A DNA stretch of 64,000 nt from UBA9662 sp002729415 (GTDB lineage Bacteria > Poribacteria > WGA-4E > UBA9662), in contig PBXZ01000100.1 of NCBI GenBank assembly GCA_002729415.1, positions 1 to 64,000 on the forward strand, written 5' to 3'. This document shows positions 18,051 through 26,811 of this stretch, piece by piece (position 1 is the first letter of the stretch; each line of letters opens with the position of its first letter). Position numbers and translations under genes: made by a program. The notes beneath the pieces were generated by a model. That model was given only the letters and a program-made list of their open reading frames with translations. It was not told where the DNA came from and made no database searches.

Positions 18051-18064
18051 ATAAGGGCCCTTAT
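18051..18064. repeat. 14-bp perfect palindrome overlapping a start codon
   Basis: ATAAGGGCCCTTAT is a perfect palindrome whose last two bases are the first two of the ATG at 18063. No Shine-Dalgarno sequence precedes that ATG. The site could be an operator, or the RNA could pair with itself around the start codon. A TATAAT at 18041-18046 lacks a good -35. Confidence 0.45.
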
Positions 18065-20261
18065 GCGGTTTACTTATTTCTGGCAATTGTGGCAGGTAAT
18101 TCTAGCCTTAGCCATGGTTATCGGTATAACATCATTCGTTTATATCCGGCTTAAAAGTCCAGTTTCTACAAGAGTACGCGCAATTCTTATCTGCCTAAGA
18201 ATTCTAGCGGCAACTATCCTTCTCGTTTGCCTACTTGAACCAGTTTTAGTCCAGCAGATAGATATTACCCCTCCGAATAACCTACTCATTTTAGCTGATA
18301 GATCCAAAAGCATGAAAATCCGAGACGTATCATACAACGATGAGAAAGTCGACCGTATGTTTCCAGTGAATCATTTGCTGTTCAGTCAGGATAGTGATTT
18401 CGTTAAACAGCTCAATGATCGTTTTACTACGCATATTTACCAGTTTGATCAAAACCTTGAACGAATTCCTGGAAAAACTCTTGAAATCCACACGGGAACA
18501 GGACTAACCGACATTACCAAATCCATTCAAACTGCCATCAATGAATGGCGAGGACAAGCAATCTCTGGTATCGTATTAATTACTGACGGAGAACACAATG
18601 CGTCAAAATTTGACGTAGACCAACTTGTGGACCTAAAGGTGCCAATTTACCCTATTGGTGTTGGTAATCCCAACCCACAGAACGATCTGGGAATTATCAG
18701 GATCGAATCTGATCCCGTAAGTTATCTTGATCATGAAACAACAATCAAGGTAACCATACGCAACAATGGTTATACAGGTGCGAAAATCCGTCTGATGCTT
18801 AAACAGAACGATCGTATTATAGGCACAGAAACAACTACTCTGGCGAATCAGATAGACCAGATTGTTACCTTTACTGTTATCCCCAAAGAGGAAGGAATGC
18901 TTCAATATCTTGTTTCGCTACCAGTATTAGACAATGAAATAACAACCGAAAATAACCAGAAAAAATTCAGCCTCAAGATTGTCCGATCACAACTCCGTGT
19001 CCTCTACGTCGATGGCCTTCCTCGCTGGGATTACGCTTTCTTAAAACGCGTCTTGGAAAAAGATCCAAACATAGAAGCAACCTGTCTAGTTCTATCACTG
19101 GCAAAAGAGAGCTCACGAATCCAGCCAAAGTTCCCACGAAGTGAAGCAGAATTGCTTGCTTATGATGTGCTTATTATTGGTGATATCAAGGCAAATGAAC
19201 TTACCTCAAACCAACAACAACTAATTAAGATTTTTGTTGAGAAGCACAGCAAATCAATCGTGTTTTTAGGAGGTAAAAACTCACTAGGTAGAAAAGGCTT
19301 AGGACGTTCAGAGCTGGCTGATTTGCTGCCAATCGTTTCACCTTTAACTGGTTGCCGTTCCTGGGATCAGGATTTCTCGCTACGCTTAACAACACAAGGT
19401 AAATTCCATCCCATTATGCAACTTGGAAAAACAAGCGAATTAAACGATACTATCTGGCGGGATTTGCCCCCACTTTCAAGACGAATTAGCGGGTTTCAAC
19501 TCAGAGGTGGAGCGACAACACTGGCTGAATTCCACCATCCTACATTAACCGAACCAATCATTGTTTTTCAACCGTATGGTCTTGGAAAGAGTTTGTTAAT
19601 TGCTGCTGAAGGCTTATGGAATTGGGGTTTTGGGGTATGGGGTTTCAAACATGAGGACGACAGCTATACTCGCTTCTGGGGACAAGCAATTCGTTGGTTG
19701 GCAAGCCAATCCTCTGCTAAACAGATCCGCATTATTGCTGATAAAAGCACATATCTGATTGGTGAAGAAATCAAAGCAACCATTTACACTTATGATAAAA
19801 CTTACCAGCCCCTTAACACAGCAAATCTTAAGCTCGATGTTACACTGCCCAACAATAAAGTTTTCCAGATTCGAACTGATCAAGACAATTCAGTGCCTGG
19901 TAGATATACGGCGAAATTCTTGGCAGATAAGGAGGGCAAATACACACTGAAAGCATCAGGAACCTTTGATGGTGTATCTATCGGAGAAGATAAAATCACA
20001 GTCTTTTCTGAGCAACAAGTTACTGAATTTGAGAATCCACGACTCAACCGCAGATTATTGACATCACTAGCAAAACAAACGAATGGTATATACTTCCCCA
20101 TTGAAAAAGCGAGATCATTACCAGATCAAATTGAGGATCAAAAAGAACCAGTCTTTGCTACCGAGGAAAAAGATCTCTGGGATAGTCCAATTATATTAAT
20201 TCTTGCAGCAGGATTACTTGGATCCGAATGGTTTTTGCGAAAATGGAAAGGTTTGGTCTGA
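18063..20261 (+). CDS. VWA-domain membrane protein with glutamine amidotransferase-like domain
   Basis: The 732-residue protein has two N-terminal membrane helices (about residues 10-30 and 41-64), then a von Willebrand A domain whose MIDAS motif Asp79-x-Ser81-x-Ser83 is intact. A Rossmann-like part beginning LRVLYVDGLPRWDYAFLKR resembles the class-I amidotransferase-like domain often found in such proteins. A beta-rich region and a final helix (IILILAAGLLGSEWFLRKW) close it. Proteins of this build are common in Planctomycetes and relatives and usually sit with MoxR and BatA genes; none are in this window. The function is unknown, probably in envelope or protein-complex assembly. Confidence 0.75.
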   Translation: MRFTYFWQLWQVILALAMVIGITSFVYIRLKSPVSTRVRAILICLRILAATILLVCLLEPVLVQQIDITPPNNLLILADRSKSMKIRDVSYNDEKVDRMFPVNHLLFSQDSDFVKQLNDRFTTHIYQFDQNLERIPGKTLEIHTGTGLTDITKSIQTAINEWRGQAISGIVLITDGEHNASKFDVDQLVDLKVPIYPIGVGNPNPQNDLGIIRIESDPVSYLDHETTIKVTIRNNGYTGAKIRLMLKQNDRIIGTETTTLANQIDQIVTFTVIPKEEGMLQYLVSLPVLDNEITTENNQKKFSLKIVRSQLRVLYVDGLPRWDYAFLKRVLEKDPNIEATCLVLSLAKESSRIQPKFPRSEAELLAYDVLIIGDIKANELTSNQQQLIKIFVEKHSKSIVFLGGKNSLGRKGLGRSELADLLPIVSPLTGCRSWDQDFSLRLTTQGKFHPIMQLGKTSELNDTIWRDLPPLSRRISGFQLRGGATTLAEFHHPTLTEPIIVFQPYGLGKSLLIAAEGLWNWGFGVWGFKHEDDSYTRFWGQAIRWLASQSSAKQIRIIADKSTYLIGEEIKATIYTYDKTYQPLNTANLKLDVTLPNNKVFQIRTDQDNSVPGRYTAKFLADKEGKYTLKASGTFDGVSIGEDKITVFSEQQVTEFENPRLNRRLLTSLAKQTNGIYFPIEKARSLPDQIEDQKEPVFATEEKDLWDSPIILILAAGLLGSEWFLRKWKGLV

Positions 20262-20272
20262 CCTGACCAGTT

Positions 20273-20632
20273 CTATTCTGTTGTACTCAGGGTATCCCCA
20301 CCGATCATCTGGTACAGTTCTTGACTATACCCAACACAAAATATCTGACCAATTTGTAGGGTCGGAGCTCGCAAATTACCACTACGACCAAGCGAAGCCA
20401 TTAGAATTATCGATCTATCTGTTTTTCCTGGAGTAAAAACCTCGATTTTGTTACCCTTGGCTACGTAGACTCGTGAAGCACCATGAATTAGCTCCCACGC
20501 AGAATTTCCGTCGATTTTTTCCTTATTTGCGTAACTATACTGTGCAACTTGAAAACTGTTTACGTCAAGAACCTCTTGCGCTTTCTGGCAGGAAGTTCAA
20601 GATCTTCGAAAATAAAACCAGTCGATTATCAT
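20273..20632 (-). CDS. ArsC/Spx-like selenoprotein with in-frame TGA
   Basis: A conventional reading breaks this gene at a TGA (20597-20599), but reading it as selenocysteine gives a continuous 119-residue protein from ATG 20632 to TAG 20273. The start overlaps the selA stop by four bases (ATGA). It begins MIIDWFYFRRS, then Sec12-Thr-Ser-Cys15, a U-x-x-C redox motif at the end of the first strand of a thioredoxin-like fold. It contains YVAKGNK and LGRSGNLRAPTL, the latter closely resembling the C-terminal signature of proteins annotated as ArsC family (seleno)protein. Such proteins are predicted reductases of arsenate-reductase/Spx type; the substrate is unknown. Position beside selA strongly favours real recoding over a nonsense mutation. 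Confidence 0.85.
20566..20599 (-). promoter_or_regulatory. UGA codon and possible bacterial SECIS hairpin
   Basis: The UGA at 20597-20599 is followed 18 bases later by CAAGA-GGT-TCTTG (20566-20578), a 5-bp stem with a 3-base loop starting with G. Distance and loop fit the loose rules for bacterial SECIS elements that bind SelB. A longer imperfect hairpin, CUUCCUGC paired with GCAAGAGG with one C-A mismatch, begins 1 base after the UGA and is a competing fold. Confidence 0.5.
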
Positions 20633-22065
20633 NNATTTTCTGTGTNCNNCTTTTTATTGATTGANCTTGCAGCTTCGCAGATCCACTGNATTTCTCGATC
20701 NTCGACTGTTCGAAGATCAATCCAAAAACAGTCATCCTTAACTCGACCAATNACCGATCTTGGCTGGTTACGAAAGCGTTCAGCGATTGAATCAGCAGAT
20801 AATCGTTCTGACTTCAATATAATTGCCAAACTCGGCAAATTAGCGACAGGTAAAGATCCACTACCAATTTGAGCGAGGCTCTTCTCAATGCTAACTTGGA
20901 TTTCTTCCTTGAAGATCTCCTCCAACCGTCTTAGCAATTGATTACCCACCTGCTGGAGTTCGTCAAGTGGGCGTGTGTACCAATGAAGCATCGGCAGTTT
21001 CTTATCCAAACTAAGATCATTAAGATATAATCTTAGCGTGGCTTCTAGAGCAGCAATTGTCAGTTTTCCGACGCGCAAGGCGCGCATGACTGGATTTTTT
21101 CGGATTCTCTTGATCATCTCATCTTTCCCAACAATGATACCAGCTTGAGGTCCACCTAGCAATTTATCCCCACTAAACAAGACAAGGTCAACACCTGCAT
21201 CAATCCGGTCACGCACAACCGGCTCATTTGGCAAACTGTATTCGGTCAAATCAATAAGTGATCCACTACCCAAATCTTCTACTATAGGGATATCATATTG
21301 CCGTCCGAGTTCGACAATTTCATGTATTGCNGGCATCTCCGTGAACCCAACAATTTGATAATTGCTAGGATGGACTTTTAAAAGAAGGGCAGTATTTTCA
21401 TTAATTGCTTTTTCATAATCTTCCAAATAGGTTCGATTCGTTGTACCAACCTCTTTCAGGATAGTGCCGCTGGATTCCATAACATCTGGGATCCTGAATG
21501 ATCCGCCAATCTCTATTAATTCTCCACGTGAAACAACCACTTCTCTATCCCGAGCAAAGGTATTGAGTACGAGAAAAACTGCCGCAGCATTGTTGTTAAC
21601 AACCGTTGAGGCTTGACATCCAGTAAGTTGCTGCAACAGCGGCTCTGTAATGCGGTCTCGATGTCCTCTTTTACCAGAGGTAAGATCAAATTCTAAGCTA
21701 ACGTAGTTCTTTGCCGCCTCGACCAAACTTTCACGGGCCTCATCACTCAGTATCGACCTGCCCAGATTTGTATGTGTAATCGTACCAGTTACGTTGACAA
21801 TCGGTTGTAAATTCTGTGTCATGATTGATCTAAGTCGCATCTGAACCATCTCAGCAATCATTGACTCATCCGGTATATCCTCCACTTCTGGCGTACATAC
21901 TATCTGCCGACGGATATCTAAAATAACGGATCGCAAGACTTCTGTTATCAGATTCCGCGAAAACTCGTTTTGAATAATAAGAAAGGATTGAGAAGCTAAT
22001 AGCTTTTCGATAGCAGGAATACGTCGTAAAGCGGACAACTGAACAGACGTCATTTCTTTTTCCAT
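20629..22065 (-). CDS. selA: L-seryl-tRNA(Sec) selenium transferase
   Basis: SelA converts Ser-tRNA(Sec) to Sec-tRNA(Sec) with selenophosphate and PLP. The sequence has the N-terminal RRIPAIEKLLAS segment, the INVTGTITHTNLGRS-like NLGR region, and the PLP-lysine context LFSGDKLLGGPQAG. At about 478 residues from ATG 22065 the length is normal. The open frame extends upstream to 22116, but a good promoter lies inside that extension (-10 at 22081-22086), so the start is downstream; ATG 22053 is also possible. The stop TGA overlaps the start of the selenoprotein gene. No selB, selC or selD is in the window. Several Ns lie in the last 60 codons. Confidence 0.95.
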   Translation of the reverse strand: MEKEMTSVQLSALRRIPAIEKLLASQSFLIIQNEFSRNLITEVLRSVILDIRRQIVCTPEVEDIPDESMIAEMVQMRLRSIMTQNLQPIVNVTGTITHTNLGRSILSDEARESLVEAAKNYVSLEFDLTSGKRGHRDRITEPLLQQLTGCQASTVVNNNAAAVFLVLNTFARDREVVVSRGELIEIGGSFRIPDVMESSGTILKEVGTTNRTYLEDYEKAINENTALLLKVHPSNYQIVGFTEMXAIHEIVELGRQYDIPIVEDLGSGSLIDLTEYSLPNEPVVRDRIDAGVDLVLFSGDKLLGGPQAGIIVGKDEMIKRIRKNPVMRALRVGKLTIAALEATLRLYLNDLSLDKKLPMLHWYTRPLDELQQVGNQLLRRLEEIFKEEIQVSIEKSLAQIGSGSLPVANLPSLAIILKSERLSADSIAERFRNQPRSXIGRVKDDCFWIDLRTVXDREXQWICEAAXSINKKXXTENX

Positions 22066-22080
22066 CAACATAATCTCAAG

Positions 22081-22110
22081 AATATACTTGACACCACGTA
22101 AAATCGTCAA
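22081..22110 (-). promoter_or_regulatory. Promoter of the selA-selenoprotein operon
   Basis: On the minus strand TTGACG (plus 22105-22110) and TATATT (plus 22081-22086) are 18 bp apart, 5 of 6 matches in each box. Transcription would start near 22074, just ahead of the candidate ATGs at 22065 and 22053, so the leader would be short. Confidence 0.5.
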
Positions 22111-22153
22111 GGCCAAAAATCGGTATTAGACCATTAGGAGCAAGAGATCGAAA

Positions 22154-23260
22154 ATGTTTTCTATCTTACGAATGTTGCGACGTTTACATCGCCGGATTCA
22201 AAACCGTTATATTCGACGTGTCATGATTACCATCGGCATTGTAATGGTTTGTATCATGATCAATTCCGGCACCTTTTATTACTTTGAGAAACAAGTGCAA
22301 GACGTTAGCATTTGGGATTCGTTTTGGCTTAGTTTCACCACCATCACCACAGTTGGCTATGGTGATATTTCGGCCAAGACNATTCAAGGCAGATTAGCCA
22401 CGATGATCTTACTATATTTCATTGGATTAGCTTCCTTCCCNTACTTAGTCACTCAGGTGGTTGATTTAACCGTTGAAGGAGCTAACGAACGACGGCGTGG
22501 ANTTNCGGACTTACGAGACAGTNTAGGAAAACATATAATCGTAGTTAACTTCCCNGATGAACTAACTGTGGGTGCCATAATTGATCAGCTATCATCAGAC
22601 CCATTATGTGCAGANAGAGAAATCGTNATCATTGCAGATACNCTCCAAGAACTCCCATTTANNAGAGAAAAAGTTCATTTTATTCATGGATCATCAATNC
22701 AAATGGACACACTCCAACGCGCAAATGTCAAGGAAGCTTACGTCGCTCTCGTTCTTTCNAGCGCTTCGGATCGTCGATCTGCTGATGCCTTAACGGCAGC
22801 AACAGTTTCAATGATTGAACAANTTAATCCCNNCATCCGTGTNATTGCAGAATGTAGCAGTGTTGAGCATTTGACACTTTTTGAGCCACTTCGTTGTTCC
22901 GCAGTTATCCCAACACAAAATATCGGGGCTAAGTTGCTAGCACAAGAAATCCGAGATCGCGGACTNGCACCAGCANTATCAGAATTACTAACACAAGCAG
23001 AAGGNAGCGAACTTTACAGTGAACCAATCGAAGAAATCATTTCACTCAGACCTATGACTGTTAACAATCTTCAGTCTTTTCTGGTCGAGCTNAAGATACA
23101 ACTTGTTCTGGTTGGCATTATTCGNGATAATCAACCTTGGATNAATCCTACTGCAGACCTCGAACTACAGGAAACAGATCGGCTGATTCTTATCAGCCAT
23201 TCGCGTCAAGACTGGGAGTCTATATATAGCCAGATTAAACACGCTATCCAAAATGAATAG
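22154..23260 (+). CDS. Potassium channel with TrkA-N/RCK domain
   Basis: The 368-residue protein has two membrane helices around a pore loop with the K+ selectivity filter TVGYGD (residues 66-71), then a Rossmann-type RCK/TrkA-N domain (starting near KHIIVVNF) and a TrkA-C-like tail ending LELQETDRLILISHSRQ. This is the architecture of MthK/Kch-type channels gated by a cytoplasmic ligand. The N-terminus is very basic (LRRLHRRIQNRYIRR). It is divergent from selA with only 88 bases between the likely starts. Ns give about 25 undefined residues. Confidence 0.9.
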   Translation: MFSILRMLRRLHRRIQNRYIRRVMITIGIVMVCIMINSGTFYYFEKQVQDVSIWDSFWLSFTTITTVGYGDISAKXIQGRLATMILLYFIGLASFXYLVTQVVDLTVEGANERRRGXXDLRDSXGKHIIVVNFXDELTVGAIIDQLSSDPLCAXREIXIIADXLQELPFXREKVHFIHGSSXQMDTLQRANVKEAYVALVLXSASDRRSADALTAATVSMIEQXNPXIRXIAECSSVEHLTLFEPLRCSAVIPTQNIGAKLLAQEIRDRGXAPAXSELLTQAEXSELYSEPIEEIISLRPMTVNNLQSFLVEXKIQLVLVGIIXDNQPWXNPTADLELQETDRLILISHSRQDWESIYSQIKHAIQNE

Positions 23261-23269
23261 AACTCTGTT

Positions 23270-23298
23270 TTGATTCGGAAAATCGGCTATGATATAAT
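23270..23298 (+). promoter_or_regulatory. Promoter of the riboflavin operon
   Basis: TTGATT (23270-23275), 17 bp, and TATAAT (23293-23298) match 4 of 6 and 6 of 6 consensus bases. The predicted start is near 23305, one base before the ATG at 23306, so the ribD mRNA could be leaderless. I saw no FMN riboswitch here. Confidence 0.55.
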
Positions 23299-23305
23299 AT
23301 GGGAA

Positions 23306-24413
23306 ATGGGGTTTTCAGAAGTAGACCAGCATTTCATGCGTCGAGCTATAGACCTAGCAGCCAAAGCCAGTGGACGGACAAGTCCTAATCCAATGGTAGG
23401 GGCGNTAATCGTCAATTCGGNTCAAATTGTTGGTGAAGGCTACCATAAACAAGCTGGCACGCCGCATGCTGANCCACAGGCTTTGGATCAGGCAAAAGGC
23501 TCTACTCGGGGTGCTACAATGTATGTAACACTAGAACCATGTTGCCATTGGGGAAAGACACCACCCTGCACTGACATGATTGTNCAATCAGAAATCAACA
23601 AAATATTCGTTGCCATCGAAGATCCCAATCCAATAGTAGCGGGTAANGGCATAAAACAAATTCGTCAATCAGGAATAGAGGTGGAAGTTGGTCTCTGCCA
23701 CGATGAAGCATATCAGTTAAACGAGATCTTCATTAAAAATATGGTGGTGAAACAACCGTTTGTAATCCTGAAAGCAGCAACCAGCCTNGATGGAAAAATT
23801 GCAACCGTTACTAGAAAATCTCAATGGATTACCTCATCAGCAACCCGTCAAAAAGGACATGAACTTNGGGACAAGGTCGANGCTATACTTGTTGGAATTG
23901 GGACCATACTTGAAGACAATCCATCCTTGACNACACGGTTGCCCAATCGAGATAGTCAGGATCCAATTCGGATCATTGTTGATTCATTCTGTCGCACACC
24001 AANCAAAGCAAAAATCTTCAACACAGAAAGTAATGCANAGGTCATNGTTGCAACAACCNAATTTGCGCCNAGAACAAAAATTGAAGAACTTAAATCTGCA
24101 GGCGCAAACGTNCTAATTGTAGACTCCAATAGTAAGCGAGTTTGCCTAATATCCTTGATGAATAAATTAATGGAACTTGGCATAACTAGTGTCCTTATCG
24201 AGGGAGGCAGCGAGATTCACTCTTCTGCATTACACACAGGTATCGTTGATAAGGTCATGTTTTTCATTGCTCCAAAATTGATTGGAGGGAACAAGTGCTC
24301 CGGGAGTAATAGGAGGTGACGGAATCACAAATTTGTCGGAGGCAATCGATATTCATAATTGGGAATTCACAAAAATTGGTGAGGACTTCCTAGTTGAAGG
24401 ATATCTTAACTAA
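23306..24413 (+). CDS. ribD: Bifunctional riboflavin deaminase/reductase RibD, frameshifted
   Basis: The N-terminal deaminase domain has HAE-type zinc ligand context (AGTPHAXP) and the PCCHWGKTPPCT cysteine pair. The C-terminal reductase domain has ILKAATSXDGKIA and IEGGSEIHSSAL. The frame breaks near 24295, where it runs into a TGA at 24317, while the next frame carries the correct family ending from APGVIGGDGITN to the TAA at 24411-24413. Removing one A around 24294-24296 restores GGNSAPG. Upstream TTG 23270 would lie on the promoter, so ATG 23306 is chosen. RibD performs steps two and three of riboflavin synthesis. The frameshift may be a consensus error because the rest is intact. Confidence 0.88.
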
Positions 24414-24417
24414 GCCT

Positions 24418-25032
24418 ATGTTTACCGGAATCGTAGAAGAAGTTGGGATAGTTCAACTAGTTGATAGATTACCCCAATCTGCCAGAATCGAAATTGAGGC
24501 AAAAAAAACCTTAGAAAACAGCAAAATCGGCGACAGCATTGCTGTTAACGGCGCTTGCCTAACGGTTACAAATCTAACTGTGGATAGATTCAATGCGGAT
24601 ATTTCCGCCGAAACATTACGGTTAACAAATTTAGGAAATCTTAAGGTTGGCTCACTGGTAAATTTAGAGAGATCAGTTCGACTTGTCGATCGTGTTAACG
24701 GACATCTTGTTCAAGGGCACGTCGATGAAGTTGGCAAAATCATCGGCTGGAAGGACGAAGGCGATTCTTCTCTCATGCGTGTGTCAATTTCGCTAAAATC
24801 AATGCCATACATTGTTTATAAAGGTTCAATTACCGTTGATGGTGTCAGCTTAACAATTGCCAACCTGTTAGACGACTCTTTTGAGATATCGCTAATTCCT
24901 CACACAAAAGAAGTAACTACCATGGGACAGAAGCAAATAGAAGACCAGGTTAATATCGAAGTAGATCTTATTGGTCGCTACGTTGAACGGCTGTTAGCTT
25001 CCAAGGCACAAACTAACCAATCATCTAGTTAA
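24418..25032 (+). CDS. ribE: Riboflavin synthase alpha subunit
   Basis: The start is ATG 24418, giving the family-typical MFTGIVEEVG. The protein has two similar beta-barrel halves: the first with NGACLTVTNL, the second with NGHLVQGHVDEVG and VDGVSLTIANL. It joins two molecules of 6,7-dimethyl-8-ribityllumazine to give riboflavin. The length of 204 residues is normal. It begins four bases after the reconstructed ribD stop and belongs to ribD-ribE-ribBA-ribH. Confidence 0.95.
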   Translation: MFTGIVEEVGIVQLVDRLPQSARIEIEAKKTLENSKIGDSIAVNGACLTVTNLTVDRFNADISAETLRLTNLGNLKVGSLVNLERSVRLVDRVNGHLVQGHVDEVGKIIGWKDEGDSSLMRVSISLKSMPYIVYKGSITVDGVSLTIANLLDDSFEISLIPHTKEVTTMGQKQIEDQVNIEVDLIGRYVERLLASKAQTNQSSS

Positions 25033-25053
25033 TGCTCAAGAAAAAACACAAAA

Positions 25054-26268
25054 ATGAGTGGATTCAACACTATTCCAGAAGCAATTGATGCCATACAAAA
25101 TGGTGAAATTATTATTGTTGTAGATGATCCTGATCGTGAAAACGAGGGAGACCTGGTCATGGCAGCTGAAAAGGTTACATCGGAAGCTGTAAATTTCATG
25201 TTAAAGCATGGTCGGGGAATGATTTGCCTACCTGCAACAACGAATCGACTGTCAGAACTAAATTTACCATTAATGGTTAATCAAAATAACGAAACTATGC
25301 GTACAGCTTTTTCAGTAACAATTGATGTTAAAGGCGTTAAAACAGGCATATCAGCCTATGAACGAGCGATGACAATAAGACGATTCATTGAACCAGATGC
25401 AACCGCGACCGACTTCATGCGCCCCGGTCACATTTTTCCGCTTCAAGCAACCGAAGGTGGGGTTCTCAGACGTGCGGGTCATACAGAAGCCGCTGTTGAT
25501 CTCGCTCATCTCGCTGGCTTATATCCCGCTGGTGTTATCTGTGAAATTTTAAATGATGATGGTACAATGGCACGCACTCCCGAACTCCTTGATTTTGCTT
25601 CTCTACATAAACTTAAAATTGTCAATATTGCTGATTTAATTGCGTTTCGACACCAAAAGGAATCACTCGTCAAACGGATTGCTGAAGCTAGCCTNCCAAC
25701 CCGAAATGGTGATTTNAGGCTTTACACNTANGAAAGCACAAACGATGCAAAAACNCANATNGCATTGGTTAAAGGCNAAATNATTTCGGGAGAACCAATT
25801 TTAGTCCGAGTTCACTCACAATGCCTAACAGGTGATATTTTTGGGTCGCTACGCTGTGATTGTGGACNACAACTAGAATACGCGATGANANCCATTGAAG
25901 AATCAGGTTGTGGCNTAATACTTTACATGCGNCAGGAAGGTCGTGGGATGGGACTTGGCAATAAGATACGTGCCTACCAACTCCAAGATNTAGAAGGACT
26001 TGATACAGTTGAAGCCAATGAAAGACTTGGGTTTCCACCAGATCTCAGAGACTATGGAATCGGGGCTCAAATTTTATCTGATCTTGGCGTTAGTAAAATG
26101 CATCTAATGACAAATAACCCACGCAAGATCAGCGGCCTTGATGGGTATAATCTTGAAGTTGTCGAACGCGTGCCGATTGAGGTCTCTCCCCAGCAATTCA
26201 ACTGTCGATACCTTGAAACAAAACGATCGAAGCTAGGTCATCTGATTCTTCAAAAAATGGACAATTAA
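25054..26268 (+). CDS. ribBA: Bifunctional DHBP synthase / GTP cyclohydrolase II
   Basis: Residues 1-200 form the RibB domain with the acidic motif DDPDRENEGD and the RAGHTEAAVDL segment. Residues 205-404 form the RibA domain with the zinc cysteines in QCLTGDIFGSLRCDCG and the catalytic QEGRGMGLGNKI. The two halves supply both precursors of lumazine. Both active sites look intact. A cluster of Ns between 25695 and 25990 lies across the linker and early RibA domain. Confidence 0.96.
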   Translation: MSGFNTIPEAIDAIQNGEIIIVVDDPDRENEGDLVMAAEKVTSEAVNFMLKHGRGMICLPATTNRLSELNLPLMVNQNNETMRTAFSVTIDVKGVKTGISAYERAMTIRRFIEPDATATDFMRPGHIFPLQATEGGVLRRAGHTEAAVDLAHLAGLYPAGVICEILNDDGTMARTPELLDFASLHKLKIVNIADLIAFRHQKESLVKRIAEASXPTRNGDXRLYXXESTNDAKXXXALVKGXXISGEPILVRVHSQCLTGDIFGSLRCDCGXQLEYAMXXIEESGCGXILYMXQEGRGMGLGNKIRAYQLQDXEGLDTVEANERLGFPPDLRDYGIGAQILSDLGVSKMHLMTNNPRKISGLDGYNLEVVERVPIEVSPQQFNCRYLETKRSKLGHLILQKMDN

Positions 26269-26289
26269 TTAGGCAAAGGACAAAGAAAC

Positions 26290-26763
26290 ATGCCAAAAAT
26301 TTATGAGGGGAATCTAATTGGTAGTGGGTTAACATTTGCAATTGTTGTCAGCCGATTTAACAGTTTCATCACTGACAGATTGCTTGAAGGTGCGCTTGAC
26401 ACACTCAAACGTCACGGCGTAGATTTGGATGATGTTTCTGTATTCCGCACACCAGGTTCGTATGAAATCCCTTCCACGGCTAAGCGCCTCGCAGATACAG
26501 GCAAATTCAATGCTATTATCTGTCTTGGTGCTGTAATCCGAGGAGCAACACCCCATTTCGATTACGTTGCAGGTGAGAGTGCGTCTGGCATTGCACAAGT
26601 TTCGTATGCAACTGGCATCCCAACAATTTTTGGGATTATTACAACTGACACCATTAATCAAGCAATTGAACGTGCGGGAGCAAAATCAGGTAACAAAGGC
26701 TCCGAAGCCGCAACAGCGGCGATCGAAGTAATCAATTTGTACAAACAAATAGATCAGTTATAG
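26290..26763 (+). CDS. ribH: 6,7-dimethyl-8-ribityllumazine synthase
   Basis: The 157-residue protein has the lumazine synthase hallmarks: RFNSFITDRLLEGA, the GSYEIP strand, and the catalytic-His segment GAVIRGATPHFDYV, then GIITTDTINQAIERAG. It condenses the pyrimidine and dihydroxybutanone phosphate moieties and normally forms icosahedral or pentameric shells. It is the last gene of the riboflavin pathway in this operon, 21 bases after ribBA. Confidence 0.97.
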   Translation: MPKIYEGNLIGSGLTFAIVVSRFNSFITDRLLEGALDTLKRHGVDLDDVSVFRTPGSYEIPSTAKRLADTGKFNAIICLGAVIRGATPHFDYVAGESASGIAQVSYATGIPTIFGIITTDTINQAIERAGAKSGNKGSEAATAAIEVINLYKQIDQL

Positions 26764-26811
26764 GCCATAATCCAAATCGATTAACAAAAGAGTGAACCCT
26801 AAAGAAATATC

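Noticed and set aside
20473..20872. Plus-strand open frames over the selA end and selenoprotein
   Set aside because: They are shadows; the minus strand gives a clear SelA and an ArsC-like protein, and the plus frames resemble nothing.
23261..23320. FMN riboswitch expected before a riboflavin operon
   Set aside because: The space is under 50 bases and has no RFN-element consensus.
23455..23470. Sigma54 -24/-12 promoter match: TGGCACG-N4-ATGCT with one mismatch
   Set aside because: It lies inside ribD and encodes the conserved AGTPHA segment of the deaminase active site, so the match is explained by protein constraint.
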